Assembly: GCA_013398055.1 (NCBI GenBank)
Contig: VZRS01005488.1
Coordinates: 180,444 to 244,443 of the forward strand
Source of the DNA: Ifrita kowaldi
Lineage: Eukaryota; Chordata; Aves; Passeriformes; Cinclosomatidae
Direction of reading: 5' to 3'
Length of the DNA: 64,000 nucleotides
In this document: positions 49,072 through 62,300 of the stretch, piece by piece
Layout of the letters: each line of letters starts with the position of its first letter
Position numbering within the stretch: position 1 is the first letter of the stretch
Program-made: the position numbers and the translations under genes
The notes under the pieces: model-generated
The model's input: the letters and a program-made list of their open reading frames with translations, nothing else
Database searches by the model: none
What the model was told of the DNA's origin: nothing

Positions 49072-49843
49072 AAATTTAATTTAAAAAATATCCCTCACTC
49101 AACAGTTTTGTCATCTATTTCATTCTATAGCCATATTTCACACATACCATATATAGTGTCCCCCATGTTTTCTTTTAGTTGTCATCCTTGGTTTTAAGGC
49201 ACATCAAATAATTCCAAGATCTCATCAGTACAAACATTTTTAATCCGATGAATTAAGCAACCACTACTCTTAGCAGTCAAAGGTTAATTTCTACTACCTG
49301 TCAGGAGGGTACCTGCATCCAGCCCTTCCCTATCCCTCCCATACATAAAGGAAGGGAGAAAATGCAATAATCCAGGGACTAGAGTACTGATAAAAATGTG
49401 AGTACAACATTGGTAGGCTTCTCCTAGGCTTTTTCCATGGAAAGCCCCATTACCCATTATATATATTAAAAATTTTAAAAAAAAATTTAAAAATGCCCAA
49501 AGTAAACCATAAAGTGTCTAGCACCCTACATCCACAAAATATTAGTCCAAAGTTCACAAGCTATGAAACATCCCAGCTCATAGGTGTGTCCTGCATTCTG
49601 CTTACATATAAAACCAGATAGTGAAGCAACAACCCACAAAAAAGGTTTTTCATCTTTCTCTACCTGAAGAAGTGTGTGCCAGGCATGTGTCAGATGTTAG
49701 TCACTGCTGCTTAAGGGTCATGTATGTAGACCATGCAAATGAGGAGAGAATATTCTATCAGACTGAAAAAGCCAAGTTTCTGGATTGGTCAACATATCCC
49801 CAAACTCTCAAACTGAACTCATATAAAGTAAAACTTTAGGAAA

Positions 49844-49869
49844 CAAAAACAAACAAACAAACAAACAAA
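49844..49869. repeat. (CAAA)n tetranucleotide microsatellite
   Basis: About five consecutive ACAA units followed by AAGTTT. Short, but probably length-variable. Confidence 0.85.
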
Positions 49870-52800
49870 GTTTCTTCATGCTTTGGAATTTTACATTAAG
49901 GTTTTTTTTAGAAAGCTCATGATCATACTCTTTCTCAGAAGCAGAAGCTTGTACCCATGGTGAATCAACACACAACCATTTCATATATTGTAACACAGAA
50001 CCATTAATCTTCTTCATCCTTTCCTTACAGAAAAAAAAATAATTTTAGTATTTTATCTTAATATTGATATTTTCATTTCTTAATACAATGTTTGTTACTG
50101 CTAAGTTCTATTAAGATTTTCCTTCCTATTCCAGATGAGCGGACAGAGGAAGACAATAGTAATACAATTGGAAAAAAACCCAGATTTCTGTATATTTGGT
50201 TGTTTTGCACACACAGAATCAATGAAGTGAGAAAACTACATCTCTGAAGAACACAAACCAAAGGAACAAACAGCATGGTTTACATGCAGAAAGACAGCTC
50301 TGCAAAAACATTTTCTTATCATAAGGACTTGATCCCATGCTCAGTAAAACTGAAAGTTCAGTCACAGTCATTCTGGAGGGATTAAGGATTCTGAATGGTA
50401 GTTGCAGTCACAAGGAGCAGACCCAGAAGAGGAAAAATAAATTAGGAAGGTTGAGTAAACCTGGTACTGAACATCTGGGACACAAGGACTCAGTCACCTG
50501 TTGTTTGTTTTGAGGAAGGTTAAAAGGACTGGCAAGACCCACAGTGAACCTGTGGCACACACAGGCCAGGTTCAGACATAAGACACAGTGCCTAAAAGTG
50601 TGCTGCAGTTCAATAAATGACCCACTTACAATCAATCTTATCACAGTGAAAAGTAATTTTACTTAATGAGTGGAGCATTATTTAATATTTTAGATTAATC
50701 TGAGGAAATGAGAAGTCATCCAACTTTCCCTACTTTTTTTTCCTAACCTCAGTCACATTTGACCTAGTATGTTTTTTATGCAGGGAGAAAAAAATTAAGA
50801 TTGCAACCAATTACACGTTTTAATATGCAATGCTCCATGTGTTCATGAAAAAGTTATGTAGTCCAAATTATGGATGTGTATGGGAATAACACTTTCCTAT
50901 AAGAATTGGTGAAAACTAAGAAAACAGTTTTCCATCAGAAAATGCACCATTTTGCAGGAATGTTGTAGACAGTATTTCAGAGACCAATGTCAAAATTAAT
51001 CACTATACATTCCCATTTCAATAATGTTAAAATATTGCTTTGATGATGCAAATATTAATCCCTAATACATCCTTTGTTTTGAACTATAACATAATCAATA
51101 TTATTTGAACAGTATGTACTAACATCCTTTGAAATTATCAAAACAAATTCTTTAAGAAACAAGAAATTCAGTTTTTTTATTTCAATTTGGAAATGAAACA
51201 AAGAAATGCCAATTTGTTGGGATTTCCCATTGGAAAGAGGTTGTTTGTAACTTCAAAGGGTTATTTGTGGCCAAATATATTCCACATTGAGAGACCTAAG
51301 AAAATCACTATTTTGAGCATGTATGAACAAAAAACATGGGTGTTTCACTACTTTTGTGGTCACTAATAAAACCTTTGCAGTTTCAGTGGTGGTCAGTATC
51401 CAAAGAATTTAAGATCACAATCTGATCACTAAGAAATGTTATCAACTGTAGTGCAAGATGACTTATTTTTTTAGACATGTTGTTTATATGTTCTTGGCAT
51501 ACATAACTCACTATGTTCGTATTTCAAAGTCCTGGTCTTTCATGTATACAGGTGTTCATTGCCAAAGCCCTTTCTCATAAGAAACTCACAACTGGATTTT
51601 CAGGAGGACAGAAGAACATATTAACATTGCCTAATATTAGATAATGATGTTGGGAGACTTGTCTCCCTTGGGCCCTACATAATCCTCAGTGAGCAAGAGA
51701 ATTCTTCAGACAACTCGGACCTCTTCTGTCAGACTTCTGCTCGCAGTCACCTGATAAAAGGTTCTCTTTATCCTCTTTAGATATAGATAAACTAACATAT
51801 CTTTAAGAAATGAACATTCTCACCGAAAACAAAGAAGTACAAATATTCTTTCCTTCCTTCCAGTTTTAACAATGTTCAAATTCATACTTGTAAAAGACAA
51901 AGATCAGTACAAGAATTGGAAGCCAAGACTCAGTCATCAGAATTAGACTTAAGAAACCCTCATCTAATACAAAAGTATCAGGAGTTCACTACCAAGTCGT
52001 ATTTCTAAATTGGTCATTGACTAGCTATCACATGGAAAACAGCTCCTTTGAATTCTTCGAACATGATTTCAAACATACCGTAATAATTCATTTTGGTTTG
52101 TTTCTCCATCTGTTAATGGGCATCTTCAGGTTTAGGTTATAGCTGTCACTACGACATATATATGAAGGGATAGAAGTACACCCAAGTGGCATTCACACTA
52201 ATTGCTTAATAATGGAAAAGCACCTTCAGGATATGAAATGTGCATTAAGTATTGCAAGCTCCAACCTCTTTTCAAAAGAAAGTTACTAGTGCTTGCAAAA
52301 GCAAAAATGACTCCATGTAATTAAACAACCAAGACCCCTGCTAACTCTGCAGTGTACAAGCCTGTATCCCAGTCAGAAGCCAGCACACTCAGGACCAATC
52401 CTGCTGAGCTGTCCTCATTACAACAAAGCAAACAAAGATGTTTTCTTTATGTTCTGTCCATAATTACATTTGATCTGCCTCACTGAGGATCTCCTGCTAG
52501 CAATGAAAAGCATGAAGTGTTTCAATGGGTCAGTCTCTAGCTGTTTTATTTTCATTTCAAACATAGGAGAGACTTCCTATTTATAATTTCCAAGGCAATA
52601 ACCAGTGTACTTTCCCACCTTAAGCCTTACCAGTGACGATGAGCAAATTACACATCAACTGCAAGCTCAGCTAGCAATTTATCCTAATTTGCCAATGAGC
52701 ACAAAGTAAAATGGGCTTTTTCTAAGACTTCAGATGTTCTGTGACCATTATACCCAGAAACACTTTGAAGGTTCATGAAAGTTACTTCACTGATTTATAT

Positions 52801-55148
52801 TTTTTTTTTCTTCCTGCTCAATTTCCAATATACCTTTGCTTCAGAAACTGGTTGATTGAAAATATTAAAGCCTATCTCTTAACATGGATGCAAAAATAAA
52901 TCCTTAACATCAGCTTATGTGGACATAAATAACATACAATAACTTTACCAAGCACCGCGACCAGTTACTTGCTCTGAAAAATCAGAATAAATTGTCATTG
53001 AATGGAAAATACTTTCAAGTACAGAATTTTTCTAAGCAATTTTTCATACAGTAAGAGCTGTGCAGCTTAAAGAACAAATAGTGCCTCTTATATTCATGCA
53101 GAGGGTCTGCATAGGAGAAAAGCAACCCAGGTTTGTCAAGACCTGGAACTTGTTCCACATATGATTTTTGATATAATTATGCAACTCTGCTACAAAACAG
53201 ACTACAAATACTGTAAAACCAAAAACATAAATTAGGACAGAAATCTATTTCTGAAACAAAAAGCTTTTGCTACAATTAATTATATTTTAATTCCTCAGAG
53301 AAGGAGGGTACTGACATTTTAAAACAAGACATTTTTAGTAAAATAACAAAAAACCATTGAGAAGACTTGTAAATTGCATTGCCTGGTATTGCATAAAGAC
53401 ATATAATACAGTTTATGAAGACTCTGATGCCCAAATCCTCTTTGAAAAGAATGGGCAAAATAGAAATTTGAGAAAATTATGTGGAAAAAAGACATGAAAA
53501 GAATTTTTTTTTCACACACCAAATTTTAGACCATACAACAATAATCACTGTTGCCTTTGTACAAGTGGGAAGGCAAAATAATTCCCAGTACATCACACCA
53601 GTTACTTGAAACTATAGATTTAAAGTGAAAACACATAAATCTCACATTTCAATATTCTTTCTGACCACCCTGTTGACAGTCTGCTGAGTCTTCCTGGCAG
53701 GGATCCCTAGCCAAAGAAGGTTAAATTTATTTCAAGGTAAAACATTTAACTTGAGGCCTGAAGACAACAAACAGGATTTTCCAAAGCACGTTCAAAGTAA
53801 GGTAAGACAAACTGATTAGGGAGGTAATTTCATTGCTTCCTGTAAGAATTACTGAAGACTCATAGAGCTTGTTTAAACTATATCTAAACAATAATTTCAT
53901 AGCCATTTGGTACGGCTTCCAGCTTAATATGACCCAGCCTACTTGAATCCTTGCCTGTTCAATGTCTTCCCTAGACAGTTCCAGGAACTGAGCCTTAGCT
54001 TAGATTCCAGTGATCATATTTCAGCAATGGGATGAGCATCCCTGACTGCACACACTGTCCAAGAGTACTGTCATAAATGAAACTTTCCCTACCAGCATTA
54101 ATCACTTAATGTACGCTTACAGCCAGTGAAGGCTGGCTTTGAGAAGCGATAAGGCAATACATCTTCTCAGAGCAAATGTTGCCTAAGCAGATATGCACAG
54201 AATAATACCTCTTTCTTCTCCCACCACAGGCAGAGACAGATTGCAAGGCATGGTAAAAACATCTCTACCCACCAAGCCTTTGGCATCACATCAGCAAAGA
54301 AAGTTACCACCACCACAAGCGTGCATTTGACCTTGAGAAAAGCTTAGTGTTAACTGGTACCAAAGGGATTAGTAAATGAACAATTTTTCCAACACAGTTT
54401 TCAATTACTTTGATGAGCAATTAAAATGTTAATTAAAAAACAATCCGAAACTCAGTACTCAGAAGGTTATGAAATAATAAGCTCTTGTACACTTGCTGCA
54501 TTGGCAGCACTAAAAAGGTCACAATGCAGCTGGAGCAGAGAGTTGTAAAAGAGAGGGACTGTATTATACTTGGGGTTGTTTGCTTATTTAAAGAGAAAAG
54601 GATACTTTAAATACATTTGGCAATGTTTTTTCTAAGTGTTGAGTTAGACCAAAGATTTATATAAACAGTAAATAGGCAGATAGTGGCTTCAGGCAGAAAT
54701 CATCACTCACCTAGGACAGGAAAAGAAGCACTTGCCCTCTACTGTCGCATCAAGAAGGTCAGAGGTTACAGTCAAATTCTAAAATAATCATGAATTGTTT
54801 AAATAATTAGGAGATTTTTTTTAAATGGCTAAAATTTGGGCTTACTTTCTTTCAGCTATTAAGTTCACATCTGCCATCAAAAGAATTAGAAACTTGCTTC
54901 TACTTCAACTTCCTGCTGTGATTCTCATGCAACTGTGGAAATTCAGAACTTGGCATCTGAAGAAACCTAATTGCCGTGAGTCACAAAAAAAAGATTTTGA
55001 AAGCTAGTAGTACTGCTTCCTTCACTACGTAGCAGTTAAGACCTGTTCAGGAGGAGGAAGTGGCTCACCTGTTCCTCCAAAGCTACTAACTGAGATCTTG
55101 TGCATTTACCAAGTCCTGTTTTCCATCATGTCTATAAATATTTGCTAG

Positions 55149-55245
55149 AAAAAAAACAAACAAAAAAGCCCAACAACAACAACAAAACAATAACGCAAAC
55201 CAACCAACAAACCTCAAAGTTTTGTTGGTTTTTGTTTTTTTTTAA
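55149..55245. repeat. A/C-rich then T/G-rich low-complexity pair
   Basis: An A/C-rich stretch (55149-55215) is followed by a T/G-rich one (55220-55243). Within it AACCAACAAA at 55202-55211 pairs perfectly with TTTGTTGGTT at 55221-55230, a 10-bp stem with a 9-base loop. Confidence 0.8.
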
Positions 55246-56917
55246 TGCCGCCAAGTTGCATTTAATACAAGGCAGGAAACCAACCTCCTTGTCACTGCGC
55301 ACTGACTCTATAATGGATGCTGTAATAAAGTGATTTTCCCTTAAATAGTCTCAATGACATAAAGTGCATTATCATTAAAATTAAAACAAAGCAGTAAGGT
55401 AACCTCAGCCTCCTAGCATCCTCATAAGTGACTGTGATTCACTAAAAGCAAAGAAAAATGTTTCTTAAAAACACAGGTTCTTGACATCTATTCGATAGCT
55501 GTCGTGCCGTGCAATTGATATCTAATATTAGAGGTTAAAGACAGAGATCTTTTGCATTCTTGGAAACAACTGTATGGGTTCTCCTCTGAAACAGTATTAA
55601 TTTGCTTTTCTATCCTATAAAATCATACTTATGGAACCACGCAGAATAAATTGCCCATGTCTCAGGAAAAATACTATCAGGGAGTCAAACAGCAGAAGGT
55701 ACAAGAAAAATATACCACAAAATATAACTCAGACCTTATCTCAGAAGTTAAGTTCTTGTTCTAGTGATACAGGTTCTGCAACTGCATTGGAGTGCATGGT
55801 TACACAGACCCAGACACAAGGCCAGAAAAATAATTTCATAAGTAGTCTCACTGAAGTAATCCATACACTAGATTGCAAAAGCAGTTTAATCTAACCCCAC
55901 TGCCTAGAGCATGTTGGTAAAAAAAAAAACCAAAAAAAAACGCAGAAATTCTTTGCCTTACAGACTGAAAGCCATAATAAGTTATTACTGAAAGGTTTAT
56001 TTTTTCCTATTAATAACATTAATCTACAAAATAATCTGAAAATTAAAATTTAAATCCTTGAATTACACCTTCCACTTCAGTATATTACTAATATTCTTTC
56101 TGATTAATAAATCTCCAGGGCTGTACATGACAACTGTTAAGAGAATCTAGTAATGCTGCAGGAAAGAAATAAAACTATTTTTTTTATTGGAAACTGCCAG
56201 GTGAAACTGGATCTGCTAACTGTAATTAACATGAGTGGATTTTGGCCAAGACCTTGTGAAGATTAACACCTCAAATTATGATATAGATCAAATTAACAGT
56301 TCAAAGAAACATTACTATAACCATACCATTAATTCTATTTGAATACATCTTCTGAAAAAAGTCTACTTTTCAATATTATTAAAAATATTTTACTAAACAG
56401 TGAAATGTTCAAATGAGTGGTATCAGCAAAAAGAAAATATGGCTGCAGTGATTTTTAGGGGGAAAAAAGTCCCTAATGTGTTAGCTTTCCCTTTATTTCA
56501 TTATAAATCCCCTTAAGTCTGCTAATCCAACTTTGTTTCTCCAGCACCATTTACATTTTGCATGTGAATTTCCCAGCAGGTTCTGGCAGTTCCAGGTATT
56601 TTACTTAGAAGAGAGTCAGAGAATTCTCCCATTTTTTCTATGCCACAAAATCCTTGTAATGCCACCTAATTAATATTATGGTATATACTAGAAAGAACAC
56701 ATTTCTTAGGTGACAAAGTGGACATAGTCTTACCCTAATGCAAGAGGAACAAATCTAAAAGATTATATTATTAGCATATTTAAGGAAAGCTGGTGTTTTC
56801 ACCAACATTGACAGAGTGTGACTTCCTAATACTAGTGCCAATAAAGAGCATAGAAGAAAGCCACTGAAGGAACTGATCAATATTCACATTTTTAATATAT
56901 GTTTTCATTACATATAT

Positions 56918-57362
56918 TAAGGAATGAGAGCCCTGAAGATAAACAGGGGAGTGGAGCATCTCCCCTTTCCTTCGAGGAAAGTCTTAGAGAAATGGGGTTG
57001 TTTGGCCTGGAGAAGAGAATACTCAGAGGAGAACTTAGAGCACCTTCTGGTGCATAAAGGAGGCCCCCAGGAAGGCTGGGGAGGGTCTTTTTACAAGTGA
57101 CAGGACAAGGAGAAATGGCTTTAAACTGAAAGATGTTTAGATTAGATATTAGGAAGAAATTCTTTATTGTGGGGGTGGTGAGGCACTGGAACAGGTTTCC
57201 CAGAGAAGCTGTGGATGCTCCATCCCTGCAAGTGTTCAAGGCCAGGTTGGATAGGCCTTTGAGCAACCTGGTCTAGTGAAAGGCTCCCTGCTCAAGGCAG
57301 GGGGGGGTTGGAACTTGATGATGTTTAAGGGTCCTTCCAACCCAAACCATTCTTTTTCTATC
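56918..57362 (+). mobile_element. CR1 LINE fragment, well preserved 3' part
   Basis: The CR1 sense blocks are intact and in order: GGAGTGGAGCATCTCCCCTT, GGGGTTGTTTGGCCTGGAGA, a TTAGATATTAGGAAGAAATT block, GGTTTCCCAGAGAAGCTGTG, CCAGGTTGGATAGGCCTTTG, a GGTTGGAACTTGATGATG block and CTTCCAACCCAAACCATTCT. It closes with a decayed terminal TTCTATCAC. The length is about 445 bp, 5'-truncated. The long antisense open frame at 56892-57266 is a shadow of the repeat. Confidence 0.95.
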
Positions 57363-58165
57363 ACATTATTCAAGACAGCAATCACTTGTGGCACTGACGA
57401 AAAATACAGAATGTAAACTGCTTGACAGTACTAAGACTTGAACTGATTCAACTGCTACAGAAGCCAAATTCCATATAACTTAAGCTAAACAAGGAACTTT
57501 ACCAACAGCTTTCTCAGTAGTTTAATATCTAAAAACCAGCAATGAACAGTTTGTGTTTCTATCGAGTCAGGAGCAGTTTCTGCCTAAATACAGTTATTTT
57601 GCTAACTACAGTTTATTTCAGTTTCCATTAAATATAAAAACACTAAGCTATTTCTCTTAAGATCTTCAGCTGGTTTAAGGGTTGTGCAAATGTGTTCACC
57701 TTTTCTCTAGTTTTCTCTACCTTTTCTTTGCACTAACATGGAATTAGTCATCCCTTTCAATGATCATCACAAAACCATATCTAATTGTTGATATGTAGAT
57801 TCTTGTGGATTGCATCTCTCAACCTAGGCCCACAGTTTCAAAGGCACTTCATCTGAAACAGGACAAGAATAATTCATGGAAGGGGAGAGGAACAATCACA
57901 ACACAAATAAGAAGAGTAGTTATGGAACCCATAAACCTGACAGAATTGAAAGGTTTTCAAAACAGATTATGAAACAGCAGATATCAGAGAAGAGGAACAG
58001 ACAGGGGTTTCTTCCCCTTTCAAAATGTTAAACTGAATAACTCTTTACTCTTAGAGATAGGTTCAAATTGACTTTTCTACAGACTGCTACCAATATTTTT
58101 TAGTTGCTTTGTGTTACAGAAAAGAAAACATTCCTGATGTAGCTGCTATTTAATCTTGATTTTAG

Positions 58166-58212
58166 ATATAGACCATAATTCATACTGCAAACCATATCTA
58201 TATGGTCTATAT
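58166..58212. repeat. Perfect 12-bp inverted repeat with a nested palindrome
   Basis: ATATAGACCATA at 58166-58177 is the exact reverse complement of TATGGTCTATAT at 58201-58212, with a 23-base loop. The right arm also overlaps a second hairpin, CCATAT-CT-ATATGG at 58192-58205, so the two foldings are mutually exclusive. Confidence 0.8.
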
Positions 58213-58313
58213 GGCCAAAATTCAGAGGTATGATGCTCAGGTTTGAAGCCTACAGTTGTCATGTGGATTAATGTTACACTGTGTTCATTACGTACATTAA
58301 TGTTACATAATGA

Positions 58314-58340
58314 TTTTTTCTTTTTTTTTTTTCCCCCCCT
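58314..58340. repeat. Pyrimidine tract (T run then seven C)
   Basis: A continuous T/C stretch with 12 T at 58321-58332 and 7 C at 58333-58339. It is a likely sequencing-difficult site and a possible triplex- or i-motif-forming tract. Confidence 0.85.
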
Positions 58341-59285
58341 ATTATCAATATTCCAAAGGTTCTGCTGAGGTATGCTGAACACAAAATGACAGCTCGGTTG
58401 GGGTTCTTTGAATAAAAAAGCAGAAGGAGAGGAGTCAAAGCAGAGAAGTAAATGACTCACCTCCAGAGAAGAGATGAGAAGAGGAAAAATTAGTTGGAGG
58501 TGGAAAAAAAAAAGAAGGAAGCATGACAGTATGGTTTCAGTAATTCACTTTTCCTGCTTCCTTTTTACTATAGAAAAATAACTCTGGCAAATAAAATACA
58601 GGAATTTCTATCTGCTGGGGCAGATTTACTTTCCTGCTCTATTTGCTTCAGCTGATTGCTGTTCTCATTCAAAATTGCTTGGTTCCGGGAATACATAACT
58701 TGACTCCTTTCCTCCACATGCCATTTTAACTTGTGTTCCTTTGGTTTTCTCTTCTTCCCTCCCCAAGAAATTTCTTTTTCTTTCCCTCCTAACATTCTCC
58801 TCAATACAATTCTGTTTCATTTTCTGGTATTTTTATATTGGATTCTGAGAGCCAGACAGTAGTTTCACAGCCAAAATATTTCAGTTAACAGTATAAAAGA
58901 CAGATGGCAGAATTTTCAGTGTTTTAGTAGTGATGGTCTTTTACTGACAGTCAGTACAAGGAGAAAACAAAAGGTTGCCGAAACTTTTTCCCATAAACTT
59001 TTGGAAGTATGTGGAAACACTGGGAAATCATGGAAAGTGTTTGGAAACTCCCTTGTTGAAAAACTCAAAGATGCAGATAGAGTACTCGAAATTGCCCATT
59101 CATGAAAGGAGGCAACAGGTCTCCTTTAGGCCAGGGGATAATACCTGCCTCTGTTACACCATTGGCAGGTAACTCCAGAACCCACTATTTCTTTTCTACA
59201 AGAGAATGTCCTGGCAAAAAGTTGCTCTCTTTTTACTACTTGAAGGCCATTCCCACATGTTTTTACTACTTTACCACCATTTCTG

Positions 59286-59319
59286 ATTTTATATCCCTTT
59301 GTCAGAAGGGATATAAAAT
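59286..59319. repeat. Perfect 14-bp inverted repeat, 6-base loop
   Basis: ATTTTATATCCCTT at 59286-59299 pairs exactly with AAGGGATATAAAAT at 59306-59319 around the loop TGTCAG. It is the longest perfect short-loop stem I noticed outside simple repeats. It is shorter than a typical microRNA precursor stem. Confidence 0.85.
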
Positions 59320-62300
59320 TTAGCTGTGTTTTGTAGGACATAAATAAAAAGATGCAATGCTCAAGGGCAGAGAGATTTGAAAGTTAACCAACCCAAAGCG
59401 TTCGCAGGCACTACAGCTTGCAGAGGACAGCCTGACAAATTGTTTTTCTTACAGCTTCATCCTCCCAAATACTCCTTCTCTCAAGAGTCTGAAAGTATGA
59501 GAGCAGGAAAAAATGAGGATAAGAGCCACATGGTATCACCGTAAGGAGAGTAGGTGGAAATATTAAAATGGGGACATTTATTTTATAATGTGTATTTCCC
59601 CACTGCACCTCCCAGATTCACCCACCTTTTCATTATAATATTTCTGTGCAGCCACCCACCTAATTTATTGTTGTGTTTTTCAGTGCATAAATGTAGCCTC
59701 CAGTTTGGAAATGAAGAACACAATTGTACCAGAAATTACATGCTGACCCATAATTTAATGTGAATCTGCACATGAATAGTGAACTTTGCTGCTGCTACTG
59801 CCTCTTTTAGAGCTTCCTAAGCTTTAAAAAGAAAAAACCATAACATTTTTTTTAAAAAATCAATCTTGTGCTAATTTGGCATGGGTTGGTAATTTTCAGT
59901 GAGCTTGACACAATTACTTACAAACTGCATGTAGTGGGGTTTGAACCTTTTGCATTGCAATGAGCTTCTGCCACCTGTCTCAGACTCCTTGCTACAGAGA
60001 CGTTGGAAGTCATAGCACAGCAGTTCCAATGAAAACAGACAAAAAATTTTAAAAAGAAAGAAAAAAGGAAAGCGTTAACACTGAATTTTCTGTTTGATCC
60101 AGCAATCTTCTTCCCTCCTACTTCCCAGGACTGAGCAGCATGCAAACATCCAGCCAAAGCTGTGAGAGGGCTCACAGTTCCTTTTGTGAGTAAGCACATG
60201 GCTCCAGGTCCTGCAGGGGGAAGGAACTCCCTTCACTCTGCATGTTGGCAGAAAAGTGGAAGCTCACTTCCCAGCTGATCCCAGGTTCACAGTTACAACA
60301 TGGAACATGTCAAGAGCAGTAGCAGCAGATCCTGTCACATCTCTGCATATGGTTTCCTCTCCACAAGCCAATGGTCCGTACAACTCTCCAGAGAATGTCA
60401 CTATGCAAAAACTCATCTTGTTATCAGAAATATTCTCTCTAAATTAGACCTATTTTAATTTTAACAATAGCCTTCTGCTATTCAGTCACATTTGCCAGTT
60501 TCAATTAACAGCTGAAAATCTTCTCTATTCACATTCCAGAGCTTTAAAATGGCTTAATATCCCATTAGCTTTTGCACACATAAATTTAACATTAAAATAA
60601 AAAAAATTAAATTGCTGGGATGCTGGAAAGGAGACAAAAGTGCAAGACTGCTTCAAATGCAAATGAAATCTCACTAAGACATTCACCTTTAACATTGCTA
60701 TCTATCAAAATAATAGGAATATGGATGAAAGATGCAGATCAAAGCAACCTTTCAAAATTGTCGATTAACAGGGCTACTGCAGGACATCATTTTTATGCTT
60801 CTTTAAGCTGTCTATAAATTATGTATAGTTACTACTTGCATAGTGGTAATTTTATCTAGATCTTATTTCCCTAGTTTGCCTCTGAATGTCATTGGTTTTT
60901 GTTCCCTTAATTTTTGTTCAATTACTGATTTTTTTCTCAAAAGGCATCTGATGATGCAATACTGATCTCTATTTCCTCCACAGGGGCGAAGGAATCATTT
61001 ATCATTTTGCCTTTAACATAATGTCTCTCAAATTACCAGAAAGCTCTTATGCTTTACGGTAGATTTCCAGGAGGCCTACAGAAGTGATGCTCCCTGTTAT
61101 ACACCTTAGTGCCAGCAGAAGCAAAGAAAAAAAATCTCTATCCATTTCTAAATCCAAGATATATTCTACCAAATCTTGCATTTATATATCCCAGATAAAG
61201 TAAATTAACCCGTTTAGTAAACAAGGAACCGGTAAGTCTAGCCCCCATTTTCTTAACAAATATGTAGTAAATGATAGCATCAGGGAAAAGAAAACACAAA
61301 ACAGGGAAGGTACAAGAAAAGATCAATCACAGCATTTTATATAGATATTCTTGGTATGGTTTAGCAGCACTGCAGGAACTAGTGCAAATCCACTAGACAT
61401 AAAATGCAAACTCAGATGTTAAAGTAAATCTCCATAGTCCAAAACATGAGTTCATGTCACTGTGTAGGACTCCCTTGGTGGAAGGGCTGCCCTGCACCAC
61501 TTCTACCAATCATAACTCCTCTTCTCCTCAGAAGTGATTTTCCCTACCACTTATCTGCCACTGCAGAACTGTGCACCTCCAGGTTTTTCACATTTGCATT
61601 TAAACTGGATTACTTAAAGAATTTTATGTTAATAAAAATTAAGTGAAAAATGCTAGAAATCAGAATAAGAGTTAGCTCTATATTACCATTCTCAAAATTA
61701 AAAATTCATCATTGTAAACACTACAAATTTTCAGTCATCTATTATAAAATAATAACACATTATGTACAGACCAGCTATACCCCAAGCAGTGAATAACAAG
61801 TAACTGAAGCAAATAAATTTCTCATTTTCAATGGTTCATTTCATGCCATTAGTTGTTGAAAATCGTTTGCTAAAAATAGCAGATATTTATGAATGACTAT
61901 GATAATCTCAGAAATAGGGATGTATTAAAAGGTAAGGAGAAGAAGCGAACTGCATTTGTAATTAATAGCACTGATAATTAATACTTTACCTAGTCTCATC
62001 TGTCATGTATTTTATTCCAAGTGACCAGACTTGCTGAGTCTGAAATTATCTGAAATTATGATTTCATGCCTTACAGTACAAAATGAAAACAGATCAGGAA
62101 ACAGCAGCTTTTACAGGGCATGCAGAAGGTTCTAGTGTTTTCAATCATCTAATATGAAAGGTGTACAGAGGTGACAGACGGGTCTCAGTCCTGTTGTTAT
62201 TCATGTTACACTTGACTTCTTCATTCCTTTGTTCACACACGAAGTACAGCTAAAGAAAAGTGTTGTTGCTCTAAACCTGATGTTATTGCTACATGTTGTT

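Larger units (their letters stand above)
49072..56917. other. Unique AT-rich sequence, possible conserved patches
   Basis: Nearly 8 kb without a recognised gene or interspersed repeat, apart from two simple repeats listed separately. Stretches at about 52600-52760, 54380-54480 and 56180-56290 contain clustered homeodomain-type cores (TAATTA, CAATTA) and, in the last, an E-box CAGGTG. They look like candidate regulatory DNA, by texture only. Confidence 0.45.

Noticed and set aside
56892..57266. Minus-strand 124-codon frame
   Set aside because: It is antisense to the CR1 fragment at 56918-57362.
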